The notes below the pieces were generated by a model that saw nothing but the letters and a program-made list of their open reading frames with translations, had not been told where the DNA came from and did not search any database. Both the position numbers and the translations under genes were made by a program. 64,000 bases of DNA, from positions 1,819,829 to 1,883,828 of the forward strand of contig CALYLW010000133.1 in the NCBI GenBank assembly GCA_944989445.1, in the 5' to 3' direction. Shown in pieces: positions 10,056 through 20,750 of this stretch. The first letter of the stretch is position 1; each line of letters opens with the position of its first letter. This DNA is from Ampullaceana balthica (Eukaryota > Mollusca > Gastropoda > Lymnaeidae).

Positions 10056-12952
10056 TTAGTTCTCTTTATTTGTTAGTCTTCCTGCTGTTTATTTGTTAGT
10101 CTTCCTGCTGTTTATTTGTTAGTCTTCCTGCTGTTTATTTGTTAGTCTTCCCGCTGTTTATTTGTTAGACTTCCCTCTGTTTATTTGTTAGTCTTCCTGC
10201 TGTTTATTTGTTAGTCTTCCCTCTGTTTATTTATTAGTCTTCCCTCTGTTTATTTGTTAGTCTTCCCTCTGTTTATTTGTTAGTCTTCCCTCTGTTTATT
10301 TGTTAGTCTTCCATCTGTTTATTTGTTAGTCTTCCCTCTGTTTATTTATTAGTCTTCCCTCTGTTTATTTATTCGTCTTCCCTCTGTTTATTTGTTAGTG
10401 TTCCCTCTGTTTATTTGTTAGTCTTCCTTCTGTTTATTTATTAGTCTTCCCTCTGTTTATTTGTTAGTCTTCCCTCGGTTTATTTGTTAGTCTTCCCTCT
10501 GTTTATTTATTAGTCTTCCCTCTGTTTATTTGTTAGTCTTCCTGCTGTTTATTTGTTAGTCTTCCCTCTGTTTATTTATTAGTCTTCCCTCTGTTTATTT
10601 GTTAGTCTTCCCTCTGTTTATTTGTTAGTCTTCCCTCTGTTTATTTATTAGTCTTCCCTCTGTTTATTTGTTAGTCTTCCCTCTGTTTATTTGTTAGTCT
10701 TCCCACTGTTTATTTATTAGTCTTCCCTCTGTTTATTTGTTAGTCTTCCTGCTGTTTATTTGTTAGTCTTCCCTCTGTTTATTTGTTAGTCTTCCCTCTG
10801 TTTATTTATTAGTCTTCCCTCTGTTTATTTGTTAGTCTTCCCTCTGTTTATTTGTTAGTCTTCCTGCTGTTTATTTATTAGTCTTCCCTCTGTTTATTTG
10901 TTAGTCTTCCTGCTGTTTATTTATTAGTCTTCCTGCTGTTTATTTGTTAGTCTTCCCTCTGTTTATTTGTTAGTCTTCCCTCTGTTTATTTATTAGTCTT
11001 CCCTCTGTTTATTTGTTAGTCTTCCCTCTGTTTATTTGTTAGTCTTCCCTCTGTTTATTTGTTAGTCTTCCCGCTGTTTATTTGTTAGTCTTCCCTCTGT
11101 TTATTTATTAGTCTTCCCTCTGTTTATTTGTTAGTCTTCCTGCTGTTTATTTTTTAGTCTTCCTGCTGTTTATTTGTTAGTCTTCCCTCTGTTTATTTAT
11201 TAGTCTTCCCTCTGTTTATTTGTTAGTCTTCCTGCTGTTTATTTGTTAGTCTTCCCTCTGTTTATTTGTTAGTCTTCCCTCTGTTTATTTATTAGTCTTC
11301 CCTCTGTTTATTTGTTAGTCTTGCCTCTGTTTATTTATTAGTCTTCCCTCTGTTTATTTGTTAGTCTTCCCTCTGTTTATTTGTTAGTCTTCCTGCTGTT
11401 TATTTATTAGTCTTCACTCTGTTTATTTGTTAGTCTTCCCTCTGTTTATTTGTTAGTCTTCCTGCTGTTTATTTATTAGTCTTCCTGCTGTTTATTTGTT
11501 AGTCTTCCCTCTGTTTATTTGTTAGTCTTTCCTCTGTTTATTTATTAGTCTTCCCTCTGTTTATTTGTTAGTCTTCCCTCTGTTTATTTGTTAGTCTTCC
11601 CGCTGTTTATTTGTTAGTCTTCCCACTGTTTATTTGTTAGTCTTCCCGCTGTTTATTTGTTAGTCTTCCCTCTGTTTATTTGTTAGTCTTCCCTCTGTTT
11701 ATTTGTTAGTCTTCCTGCTGTTTATTTTTTAGTCTTCCTGCTGTTTATATGTTAGTCTTCCCTCTGTTTATTTATTAGTCTTCCCTCTGTTTATTTGTTA
11801 GTCTTCCCTCTGTTTATTTGTTAGTCTTCCTGCTGTTTATTTGTTAGTCTTCCCTCTGTTTATTTGTTAGTCTTCCCTCTGTTTATTTATTAGTCTTCCC
11901 TCTGTTTATTTGTTAGTCTTCCCTCTGTTTATTTGTTAGTCTTCCTGCTGTTTATTTGTTAGTCTTCCCTCTGTTTATTTGTTAGTCTTCCTGCTGTTTA
12001 TTTGTTAGTCTTCCTGCTGTTTATTTGTTAATCTTCCTGCTGTTTATTTGTTAGTCTTCCCTCTGTTTATTTGTTAGTCTTCCTGCTGTTTATATGTTAG
12101 TCTTCCCTCTGTTTATTTGTTAGTCTTCCATCTGTTTATTTGTTAGTCTTCCCTCTGTTTATTTGTTAGTCTTCCCTCTGTTTATTTGTTAGTCTTCCCT
12201 CTGTTTATTTGTTAGTCTTCCCGCTGTTTATTTGTTAGTCTTCCCGCTGTTTATTTGTTAGTCTTCCCTCTGTTTATTTATTAGTCTTCCCTCTGTTTAT
12301 TTGTTAGTCTTCCTGCTGTTTATTTGTTAGTCTTCCTGCTGTTTATTTGTTAGTCTTCCCTCTGTTTATTTATTAGTCTTCACTCTGTTTATTTGTTAGT
12401 CTTCCTGCTGTTTATTTTTTAGTCTTCCTGCTGTTTATATGTTAGTCTTCCCTCTGTTTATTTATTAGTCTTCCATCTGTTTATTTGTTAGTCTTCCCTC
12501 TGTTTATTTGTTAGTCTCCCCTCTGTTTATTTGTTAGTCTTCCCTCTGTTTATTTGTTAGTCTTCCCGCTGTTTATTTGTTAGTCTTCCCGCTGTTTATT
12601 TGTTAGTCTTCCCTCTGTTTATTTATTAGTCTTCCCTCTGTTTATTTGTTAGTCTTCCTGCTGTTTATTTGTTAGTCTTCCTGCTGTTTATTTGTTAGTC
12701 TTCCATCTGTTTATTTGTTAGTCTTCCCGCTGCTTATTTGTTAGTCTTCCCTCTGTTTATTTATTAGTCTGCCCTCTGTTTATTTGTTAGTCTTCCTGCT
12801 GTTTATTTGTTAGTCTTCCTGCTGTTTATTTGTTAGTCTTCCTGCTGTTTATTTGTAGGTCTTCCTCCTGTTTATTTGTTAGTCTTCCTCCTGTTTATTT
12901 GTTAGTCTTCCTCCTGTTTATTTGTTAGTCTTCCTGCTGTTTATTTGTTAGA
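10056..12952. repeat. 23-bp minisatellite, about 125 copies (2.9 kb)
   Basis: This is the largest array in the window. The unit is TGTTTATTTGTTAGTCTTCC plus CTC. Variation is concentrated at two places: ATTTGTTAG versus ATTTATTAG, and CCCTC, CCTGC or CCCGC before TGTTTA. Variant units recur in similar short strings, suggesting block duplications. The left end starts with CCTGC-type units and the right end returns to CCTGC/CCTCC types. Confidence 0.97.
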
Positions 12953-12955
12953 TGT

Positions 12956-13417
12956 GTTATTTTTGCTTGGGCTCAGTACACCTTCCAATTTAAATAATGA
13001 TCGATCTATTTTATTGATTTACTAGCTACATTATTTGGAGTACGAGGGCTGTAAACAAACCGTTACGCGGAGGGGGTGGTGCGGCTAGTTTGAATTGATG
13101 AATATTTCAGTACAAACGGCGCATCTTGTCGTGACGTCATTGGCTGACAGGAAAGACTAACGTAATAGGCAGTAACGTAAACGACGTCAGTCGAAGCAGT
13201 AGTAAACCAGGTTCTGGTGTCATGACGTCACATAGCCCTCCACGAAGGGCTGGCGAGAGGGGTAGGGGTGGGGGTGGGTAGGGAAGCCTTCCAGGATATG
13301 GCCACTTAAGCCGCTGACCACATTCTTCGGCCTGACCAACACTTGACCAGGAGCCGAGTCAACACCGCGCTAAACAAATGACCAGCAGACATAAGTTTAA
13401 GTCGTGGTGAACAAACG
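12956..13417. promoter_or_regulatory. non-repetitive island with CRE and CCAAT motifs
   Basis: Two perfect TGACGTCA palindromes lie at 13132-13139 and 13223-13230, with a CGACGTCA variant at 13182-13189. The first is followed directly by ATTGG, an inverted CCAAT box. TGACGTCA is the CREB/ATF site. A G-rich run at 13260-13283 could form a quadruplex. The island sits between two large arrays. Enhancer or promoter activity is inference. Confidence 0.3.
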
Positions 13418-14044
13418 TTCGTACACGACCCCAGCAAATGTTCAGTCCCCTTCGTACACGACCCCAGCAAATGTTCAGTCCCCTTCGTACACGACCCCAG
13501 CAAATGTTCAGTCCCCTTCGTACACGACCCCAGCAAATGTTCAGTCCCCTTCGTACACGACCCCAGCAAATGTTCAGTCCCCTTCGTACACGACCCCAGC
13601 AAATGTTCAGTCCCCTTCGTACACGACCCCAGCAAATGTTCAGTCCCCTTCGTACACGACCCCAGCAAATGTTCAGTCCCCTTCGTACACGACCCCAGCA
13701 AATGTTCAGTCCCCTTCGTACACGACCCCAGCAAATGTTCAGTCCCCTTCGTACACGACCCCAGCAAATGTTCAGTCCCCTTCGTACACGACCCCAGCAA
13801 ATGTTCAGTCCCCTTCGTACACGACCCCAGCAAATGTTCAGTCCCCTTCGTACACGACCCCAGCAAATGTTCAGTCCCCTTCGTACACGACCCCAGCAAA
13901 TGTTCAGTCCCCTTCGTACACGACCCCAGCAAATGTTCAGTCCCCTTCGTACACGACCCCAGCAAATGTTCAGTTCCCTTCGTACACGACCCCAGCAAAT
14001 GTTCAGTCCCCTTCGTACACGACCCCAGCAAATGTTCAGTCCCC
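13418..14044. repeat. 33-bp minisatellite, 19 near-identical copies
   Basis: The unit is TTCGTACACGACCCCAGCAA plus ATGTTCAGTCCCC. I found a single substitution (GTTCCC for GTCCCC near 13975) in the whole array. Since 33 is a multiple of 3 and the unit lacks stops in several frames, four overlapping open frames of 217-241 codons appear on both strands. They are artefacts of the repeat. Confidence 0.98.
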
Positions 14045-14655
14045 TTTTCAGTTCATTTCTTGGTAACTTCAATTTAAAATTCTGTCTATAGGCGTCATAA
14101 ATTATTTAAGCGACAAATGAAGCGTCATTGTTAAACAAGCGTCACCAAATCATGGCGACTTTTATTTCACAACATTTATTCTCGTATTTATTTGCCCCTG
14201 CCGTAACAAGCTTCACTGGTGACACTGTAGCAAACAGCCATGATGGTACAACATTATCATACCACTGTACCGCACGTGTAGCGTACCTTGGTAAAACATC
14301 GTACGCCCAGACGAGTGGCGGGCGAATCTTCGTTAGTGTCACATCGACATGAAAGGTGAGCTTTCACCGAGGGCAACAGCCCGATATTACCAAAGGCCAA
14401 CCAGGAATCGATATCCAGCAAGGCCTCTTTTAATCCTCTCATTTACCCGATTACAAACACGCACTCGAAGTTAGATCGATACTTTTGGTACAAAGCTAAG
14501 TCTGGGATGTAGTTGGCCTTTTTACAATGGAGGAGATCGGACGTTGACACTGTCACGTTTACTCAAGTGACCCATGTGAGAGACAATAATTGAATAATAG
14601 CGGCACTCTATTAACAGCAATGACGTCACTCTCGGGGCATTTGTTGCCTCCTCAC
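14045..14655. other. intron spacer between two arrays
   Basis: Non-repetitive sequence of mixed composition. Short open frames on both strands (for example 14128-14352 +) overlap one another and match no family I recognise. Confidence 0.4.
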
Positions 14656-15690
14656 GACACATTCTACTTCCTTGCGACACACTCTGATTCCTTGCGACAC
14701 ACTCTGATTCCTTGCGACACACTCTGATTCCTTGCGACACACTCTGATTCCTTGCGACACACTCTGATTCCTTGCGACACACTCTGATTCCTTGCGACAC
14801 ACTCTGATTCCTTGCGACACACTCTGATTCCTTGCGACACACTCTGATTCCTTGCGACACGCTCTGATTCCTTGCGACACGCTCTGATTCCTTGCGACAC
14901 GCTCTGATTCCTTGCGACACACTCTGATTCCTTGCTGCACACTCTGATTCCTTGCGACACACTCTGATTCCTTGCGACACACTCTGATTCCTTGCTACAC
15001 ACTCTGATTCCTTGCGACACACTCTGATTCCTTGCGACACACTCTGATTCCTTGCGACACACTCTGATTCCTTGCGACACACTCTGATTCCATGCGACAC
15101 ACTCTGATTCCTTGCGACACACTCTGATTCCTTGCGACACACTCTGATTCCTTGCGACACACTCTGATTCCTTGCGACACTCTCTGATTCCTTGCGACAC
15201 TCTCTGATTCCTTGCGACACACTCTGATTCCTTGCGACACTCTCTGATTCCTTGCGACACACTCTGATTCCTTGCGACACACTCTGATTCCTTGCGACAC
15301 TCTCTGATTCCTTGCTACACACTCTGATTCCTTGCGACACACTCTGTTTCCTTGCGACACACTCTGATTCCTTGCGACACACTCTGATTCCTTGCGACAC
15401 ACTCTGATTCCTTGCGACACTCTCTGATTCCTTGCTACACACTCTGATTCCTTGCGACACACTCTGTTTCCTTGCGACACACTCTGATTCCTTGCGACAC
15501 ACTCTGATTCCTTGCGACACACTCTGATTCCTTGCGACACTCTCTGATTCCTTGCTGCACACTCTGATTCCTTGCGACACACTCTGATTCCTTGCGACAC
15601 ACTCTGATTCCTTGCGACACACTCTGATTCCTTGCTACACACTCTGATTCCTTGCGACACACTCTGATTCCTTGCGACACACTCAGCTTT
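14656..15690. repeat. 20-bp minisatellite, about 51 copies
   Basis: The unit is CACACTCTGATTCCTTGCGA. Variants include TCTCTG, GCTCTG, CTGTTTC, TTGCTA and TTGCTG. A block of six units (120 bp) at 15301-15420 is repeated at 15421-15540, a higher-order duplication. Flanking half-decayed units occur at both ends. Long minus-strand frames up to 366 codons arise because no unit frame contains a stop. Confidence 0.97.
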
Positions 15691-16810
15691 CTTGTAACAG
15701 TCGCTGCCTCCTCGCGGTACTCTTCAACCAAATTTTACCCTATAGTTTTGAACACTACGTTAAATTAAGTTAAGCTCGATGGTTCCACCCCCATCCTTCA
15801 CCCCTATCCCCACATTGAACGTTAATTAGCCTAATTTTAACATTCACTATGACCTTTTGTTCCTTAATTGTGTTCAAGTCTATTATATTGTTTTATATTG
15901 GCGACTTTTAATAAAAGCCACTTCAAATGACAAAAATTAACTCAAGTCGGAAAGCCAGAAATGGAAAGCTGCAAGCGTCCAATAAAACATGGAACTAGTG
16001 AATACAAAATGAGACCGGTAAATTACATCGTCTGCTTCTTGGAACACAGCTCCTCAAACTGTGGGCCTCGAGATGACCACGAAAGAGTCCAGAAATTAGT
16101 TTGATATTTTTTCTACACAACAAAAGTAGATCGGTTTATCCTATATCTCATCCTGAAAACATGCAAATTGATCAACTCACCCACACGTTAATTGTGATAA
16201 CTTATAATTCTGTGTATATGTACTGCGATACTCGTTCGTGCCTTCTTCTGCGCTTGTCGAGGATTGACGCAGTAGAAGTTTAACTCTTCAAAACTCCCCC
16301 CACACCCACTCTAACCCAACTCCCCTACGCCCCCTCCCTCCCTTAGGAGCCCCCCCCCCGCCCCTCACATTGACAAAACGCACCCTCTCCTGGTCCAAAC
16401 CGATGTTTTGCCGCGTTTGATGACTTTCAATGAACACCCGGAAAACTTCCGGGGGTAAGGGAACCAACCCACTCCGCAAGCCATTTATTACCTCCCCTGG
16501 ATTAATCTGAAGGCCTATCCTGTTACACGTCATATACAAATCGCGTGATGAATTATTTATTTTCTTTCACGATTCTTTGTATGTTTTAAGGGCAAATGGA
16601 TTTCAGGAGACAGAAATAGGGTCTGTGTAGGGGAGGGGTTTAAAACCCATTAAATTTTTTTTGAATAGTTTTTCACCTCGTTGTCATTTTTTGCTTACAT
16701 CGCTCAACTGAAAATTGTCACCCCTTATTACTGTTTTGGGTTCGTTGTTGGGTTAAAGCGGCGCGCCCCCCGCTGCAAATATGACAAATCGTTAAATAGC
16801 GTTTCCGGTA
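15691..16810. other. intron spacer without recognisable features
   Basis: Mixed sequence with a C-rich stretch at 16290-16370. Open frames here are short and show no domain. Nothing further is seen. Confidence 0.4.
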
Positions 16811-16814
16811 AGTA

Positions 16815-17205
16815 AACACTGGTCGTTAGAATAGATGACAGTGGCTATGTAAACACTAGTTGTTAGAATAGATGACAGTGGCTATGTAAACACTAGTTGT
16901 TAGAATAGATGACAGTGGCTATGTAAACACTAGTTGTTAGAATAGATGACAGTGGCTATGTAAACACTAGTTGTTAGAATAGATGACAGTGGCTATGTAA
17001 ACACTAGTTGTTAGAATAGATGACAGGGGCTATGTAAACACTAGTTGTTAGAATAGATGACAGTGGCTATGTAAACACTAGTTGTTAGAATAGATGACAG
17101 AGGCTATGTAAACACTAGTTGTTAGAATAGATGACAGGGGCTATGTAAACACTAATTTATAGAGTCTAGCGTAGATGTGAGGGGCTATGTAAACACTAGT
17201 TTTGT
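16815..17205. repeat. 37-bp tandem array, about 9 copies plus decayed edge
   Basis: The unit carries TGTAAACACTAGTTGTTAGA then ATAGATGACAGTGGCTA. The last one or two copies (17140-17205) are strongly diverged. The substring AGAATAGATGACAGGGG is nearly the same as part of the 43-bp array at 59.8-60.25 kb. Confidence 0.95.
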
Positions 17206-17572
17206 GAATAGATTGTCGAGTCAACGTAGGCTGTCAACAAAGATTTGACAATGCGTCAACATACGTTGTGGAATTAGGAGATTCATGTTGCGTAAATATA
17301 AATTGTGAGAATATATTGGGGGTGGTGCGTGAAGATTTCGTTGCGACAACTGATTGGTGCTAAACTAAGCACAACCTCCTCTGTCCTATATCTATTCTTT
17401 CGGTGATTTTGTACAATTGTTTAAAATTCAGACTCCAAACAAAAAGTGAAAAGTGTTGTTACGGACATTTGTTTTGAAGTGTATGTTAAATGACGAAACA
17501 GCAAAAAGCTGACAAAATATGAATTCATGATATCATTAACAATAAGAACAAGGTAAAGAGAAATAAAATCAG

Positions 17573-17679
17573 ATAGACTGACTGACTGACTGACTGACTG
17601 ACTGACTGACTGACTGACTGACTGACTGACTGACTGACTGACTGACTGACTGACTGACTGACTGACTGACTGACTGACT

Positions 17680-17758
<79 letters not shown>

Positions 17759-17767
17759 TGACTGACT

Positions 17768-17858
<91 letters not shown>

Positions 17859-17859
17859 T

Positions 17860-17890
<31 letters not shown>

Positions 17891-17919
17891 AGACTGACTG
17901 ACTGACTGACTGACTGACT

Positions 17920-17990
<71 letters not shown>

Positions 17991-18027
17991 TGACTGACTG
18001 ACTGACTGACTGACTGACTGACTGACT

Positions 18028-18098
<71 letters not shown>

Positions 18099-18126
18099 TG
18101 ACTGACTGACTGACTGACTGACTGAC
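17573..18126. repeat. (CTGA)n tetranucleotide tract, about 138 units
   Basis: GACT repeats run for 550 bp, interrupted irregularly by CAGA units (GACAGACT). All minus-strand frames read Ser-Gln-Ser-Val repeats, which explains three overlapping open frames of 189-310 codons. None is a gene. Confidence 0.98.
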
Positions 18127-18357
18127 GCTGTGGTCCAAAAGAACAAAACGAAAGTTCGCCCATAAATTTGTTCAGGGGACAGCCTCCCCCCTAACTCCAC
18201 TTTCACTACGCACATACACAACTTGAACTGTCGTGGTGGCTTTTGAAGAAGGGAATCCATTAGGTTTTTGGGAATCTTAACGGAATGTTTCAAGAACTGT
18301 AGGCGGTGACATTTATTCATATGACTACATTTACCAACTTCAAACCACACCAAGAGG

Positions 18358-18415
18358 TAACAACAACTACAACAACAATAATAATAATAACAACAACAAC
18401 AACATCAACAACACC
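18358..18415. repeat. (CAA)n/(AAT)n trinucleotide tract
   Basis: An imperfect run of CAA, ACA and AAT triplets. It gives poly-Thr or poly-Val open frames in opposite directions that have no coding meaning. Confidence 0.85.
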
Positions 18416-18538
18416 ATCTTCATCTGCAAATATATATATACACGGAGATTCTTCTCTTGAAACCAAGCACCGCCGACTGAAATTTAAAAAAATAATTAAA
18501 GCAATCACTAGAAATAATCCAGGACTAGTCACTAGACC

Positions 18539-18780
18539 CTATTTGGGATTAACGTGGGTGCTCATTGGGCTAAAGCCAGGGGCCCCCAATGATGTAAGGG
18601 CCCCAAACTTATTATATTGTATAATAAAGGTGGCTGGACTGGGTCCCAGGTTGAATTGCAGCCAGGGGCCCCCAATGATGTAAGGGCCCTAAACTTATTA
18701 TATTGTATAATAAAGGTGACTGGACTGGGTCCCAGGTGGAATTGCAGCCAGGGGCCCCGTGCAATCTTGATCTGCCCCTG
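18539..18780 (-). mobile_element. short hAT-like inverted-terminus element (family of the 42.8-kb copy)
   Basis: Read on the minus strand it begins CAGGGGCAGATCAAGATTGC and continues GGGGCCCCTGGCTGCAATTC, matching the start of the element at 42801 (CAGGGGCGGATTAAGACTGC). It ends in GATTAA-type sequence like the other copy's far end. The middle is an 86-bp unit repeated about 2.4 times (starts at 18574, 18660 and 18746). The candidate 8-bp flanks agree at only 5 of 8 positions, so the boundaries are approximate. Confidence 0.6.
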
Positions 18781-19071
18781 AACATACCTCGAAGAAACGA
18801 AAATAACCGCAGCGAGACTTCTGGAAAAAAAATGTTAAAAGAATTAATGTCTACATTGAATCAGATATCTCCCCGACTTTCTTTGGCTTTGGCTGAAGTT
18901 ATTGAATAGAGTACGGTATAGTCCCACACGACTTTATCTATGATTGAAAGGGAGAAGTCATTATTTTTTAATATCTCGCAGCTTGGCTGCTGTTGAATCA
19001 ATAGCAAACTTTCACGCACGCATTCAAATTTGACAAGCGCCGCAGATTAACTCCAATAATTAACAGGGGAT

Positions 19072-19265
19072 CACTCATTGTCATATATACACCTCCTCCA
19101 CTAACAGGGGCTCACTCATTGTCATATATACACCTCCTCCACTAACAGGGGCTCACTCATTGTCATATATACACCTCCTCCACTAACAGGGGCTCACTCA
19201 TTGTCATATATACACCTCCTCCACTAACAGGGGATCACTCATTGTCATATATACACCTCCTCCAC
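19072..19265. repeat. 41-bp tandem array, about 5 copies
   Basis: The unit contains AACAGGGGCTCACTCATTGT and CATATATACACCTCCTCCACT. Units differ only at GGCTC versus GGATC. A poly-C/poly-T run follows at 19268-19290. Confidence 0.95.
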
Positions 19266-19851
19266 CCGATCCCCCCCCCCTTTTTTTTTGGTTCTCTCTC
19301 TTCCGCCACGTAGACCCCTGTCCCCACTTATCTGGTGGGTGGCAAGGGCAAAACTGAAGAAGGCGCCAGGATTTGCGAGTGGGGGGAGGAGGGTCGTATG
19401 TAAACGAACACCCCCCCCCCACCCAGCGTTCACGCCACTACAAAGCGATACCCCAGGCCCATCTCCTGTCCGGGGCCTCGTCCCTGCTGGCAGGTTTAGT
19501 GTCGCTCCGTGGCACTTTATTGCCAGGTAAACCATCTCGCCTAGCTGTACCTGGCCGGCGAGCTCTTATCGAGAACATAAGTTGAACCGGCCCCTTCTAA
19601 AGTCTATATTGATATAATTTATTGTTTTATTCTGTCACATCTCCCGCGAGGACCCCCGTTCGTCATCCTCGCAAACCCTAAACCCCCAATTATATGGATT
19701 GTCATGACAGGGTTTGACTCTCTCGACCCCCCCCCCACACACTTTTTTTTACTAAGAGAATAAAAAAAAATTAAGTATATAATTTAGTTTTTTTTTCATG
19801 TACTCATAAATTAAAATAAATGTGATTTCAGTTCTCTTTAGATTATATATA

Positions 19852-20093
19852 TAATATAATATAATATAATATAATATAATATAATATAATATAATATAAT
19901 ATAATATAATATAATATAATATAATATAATATAATATAATATAATATAATATAATATAATATAATATAATATAATATAATATAATATAATATAATATAAT
20001 ATAATATAATATAATATAATATAATATAATATAATATAATATAATATAATATAATATAATATAATATAATATAATATAATATAATATATATAT
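19852..20093. repeat. (ATAAT)n pentanucleotide tract, about 48 units
   Basis: Pure ATAAT repeats with TATATA edges. The tract is easily melted and prone to slippage. Confidence 0.98.
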
Positions 20094-20190
20094 AACTATT
20101 TATGAATTAACGTCATTTTTTCGGGGGGGGGGCAGAGAAATGTTCATTTAAATTTATATATAAAGACCTAGCTTATAAAAGAATTGCTCA

Positions 20191-20259
20191 TTTATCTTAC
20201 CTTATACATTACAGACGCTCCTTCTATACAGTAGATCATTGCATTCTACGCGTATCCAT
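20191..20259 (-). mobile_element. SINE 3'-tail fragment
   Basis: TTATCTTAC, then ATTACAGACGCTCCTTCTAT and CAGTAGATCATTGC match the reverse complement of the 3' end of the tRNA-derived SINE at 30.4-30.7 kb. It goes on as CTACGCGTATCC, like the fragment near 62.65 kb and unlike the full-length copies. No tRNA-like head is attached. Confidence 0.6.
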
Positions 20260-20553
20260 GGTTTATGTGTAGTCTTGCATTTTTCAAATAGAGTTTTGAA
20301 TATTGATAGTGTGTGGCTTTTTCTGCTTCGTTCAAGCAGCCCAATTCCTCGCCCGAATGCCAAACGGGGAAACAGAAGGATTTGAATTTGATCTTTCGAA
20401 TGGAACAAAAAAAATGTCTAACAGAGAGCTGGATAAGATATTATTGTTGCGTTGTATTTCCGAGTCAGAATTTCAAGCTACTCTGCTGTTCTTTTCTTCC
20501 TCTAGTTGTGTCTAGGTTTAGTAATTTAACTATTTTATATTTTTACTATGGGA

Positions 20554-20748
20554 ATGTTCATACATTAGACTTATGATTTAAATGCTCATACATTAGACTT
20601 CTGATTTTAATGCTCATACATTAGACTTCTGATTTAAATGCTCATACATTAGACTTCTGATTTTAATGCTCATACATTAGACTTCTGATTTAAATGCTCA
20701 TACATTAGACTTCTGATTTAAATGCTCATACATTAGACTTCTGATTTA
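20554..20748. repeat. 28-bp tandem array, 7 copies
   Basis: The unit is ATGCTCATACATTAGACTTC plus TGATTTAA. The first copy has ATGTTC and TTATG. Some copies have TTTTAA in place of TTTAAA at the junction. Confidence 0.95.
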
Positions 20749-20750
20749 AG

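Noticed and set aside
10056..12952. CRISPR-like appearance of regularly spaced repeats
   Set aside because: There are no unique spacers. Units abut directly, the DNA is eukaryotic and no cas genes are present.
13306..14091. Four overlapping open frames of 217-241 codons on both strands
   Set aside because: They are translations of a 33-bp tandem repeat without stops. No unique coding sequence supports any of them.
14522..15731. Open frames of up to 366 codons rich in Cys-Arg-Lys-Glu-Ser
   Set aside because: They read a 20-bp minisatellite in different frames. The peptides change frame with the unit and match no family.
17421..18353. Ser-Gln-Ser-Val repeat proteins, including a 310-codon frame
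   Set aside because: All three minus-strand frames of a CTGA tetranucleotide tract give the same kind of peptide. This is a microsatellite.
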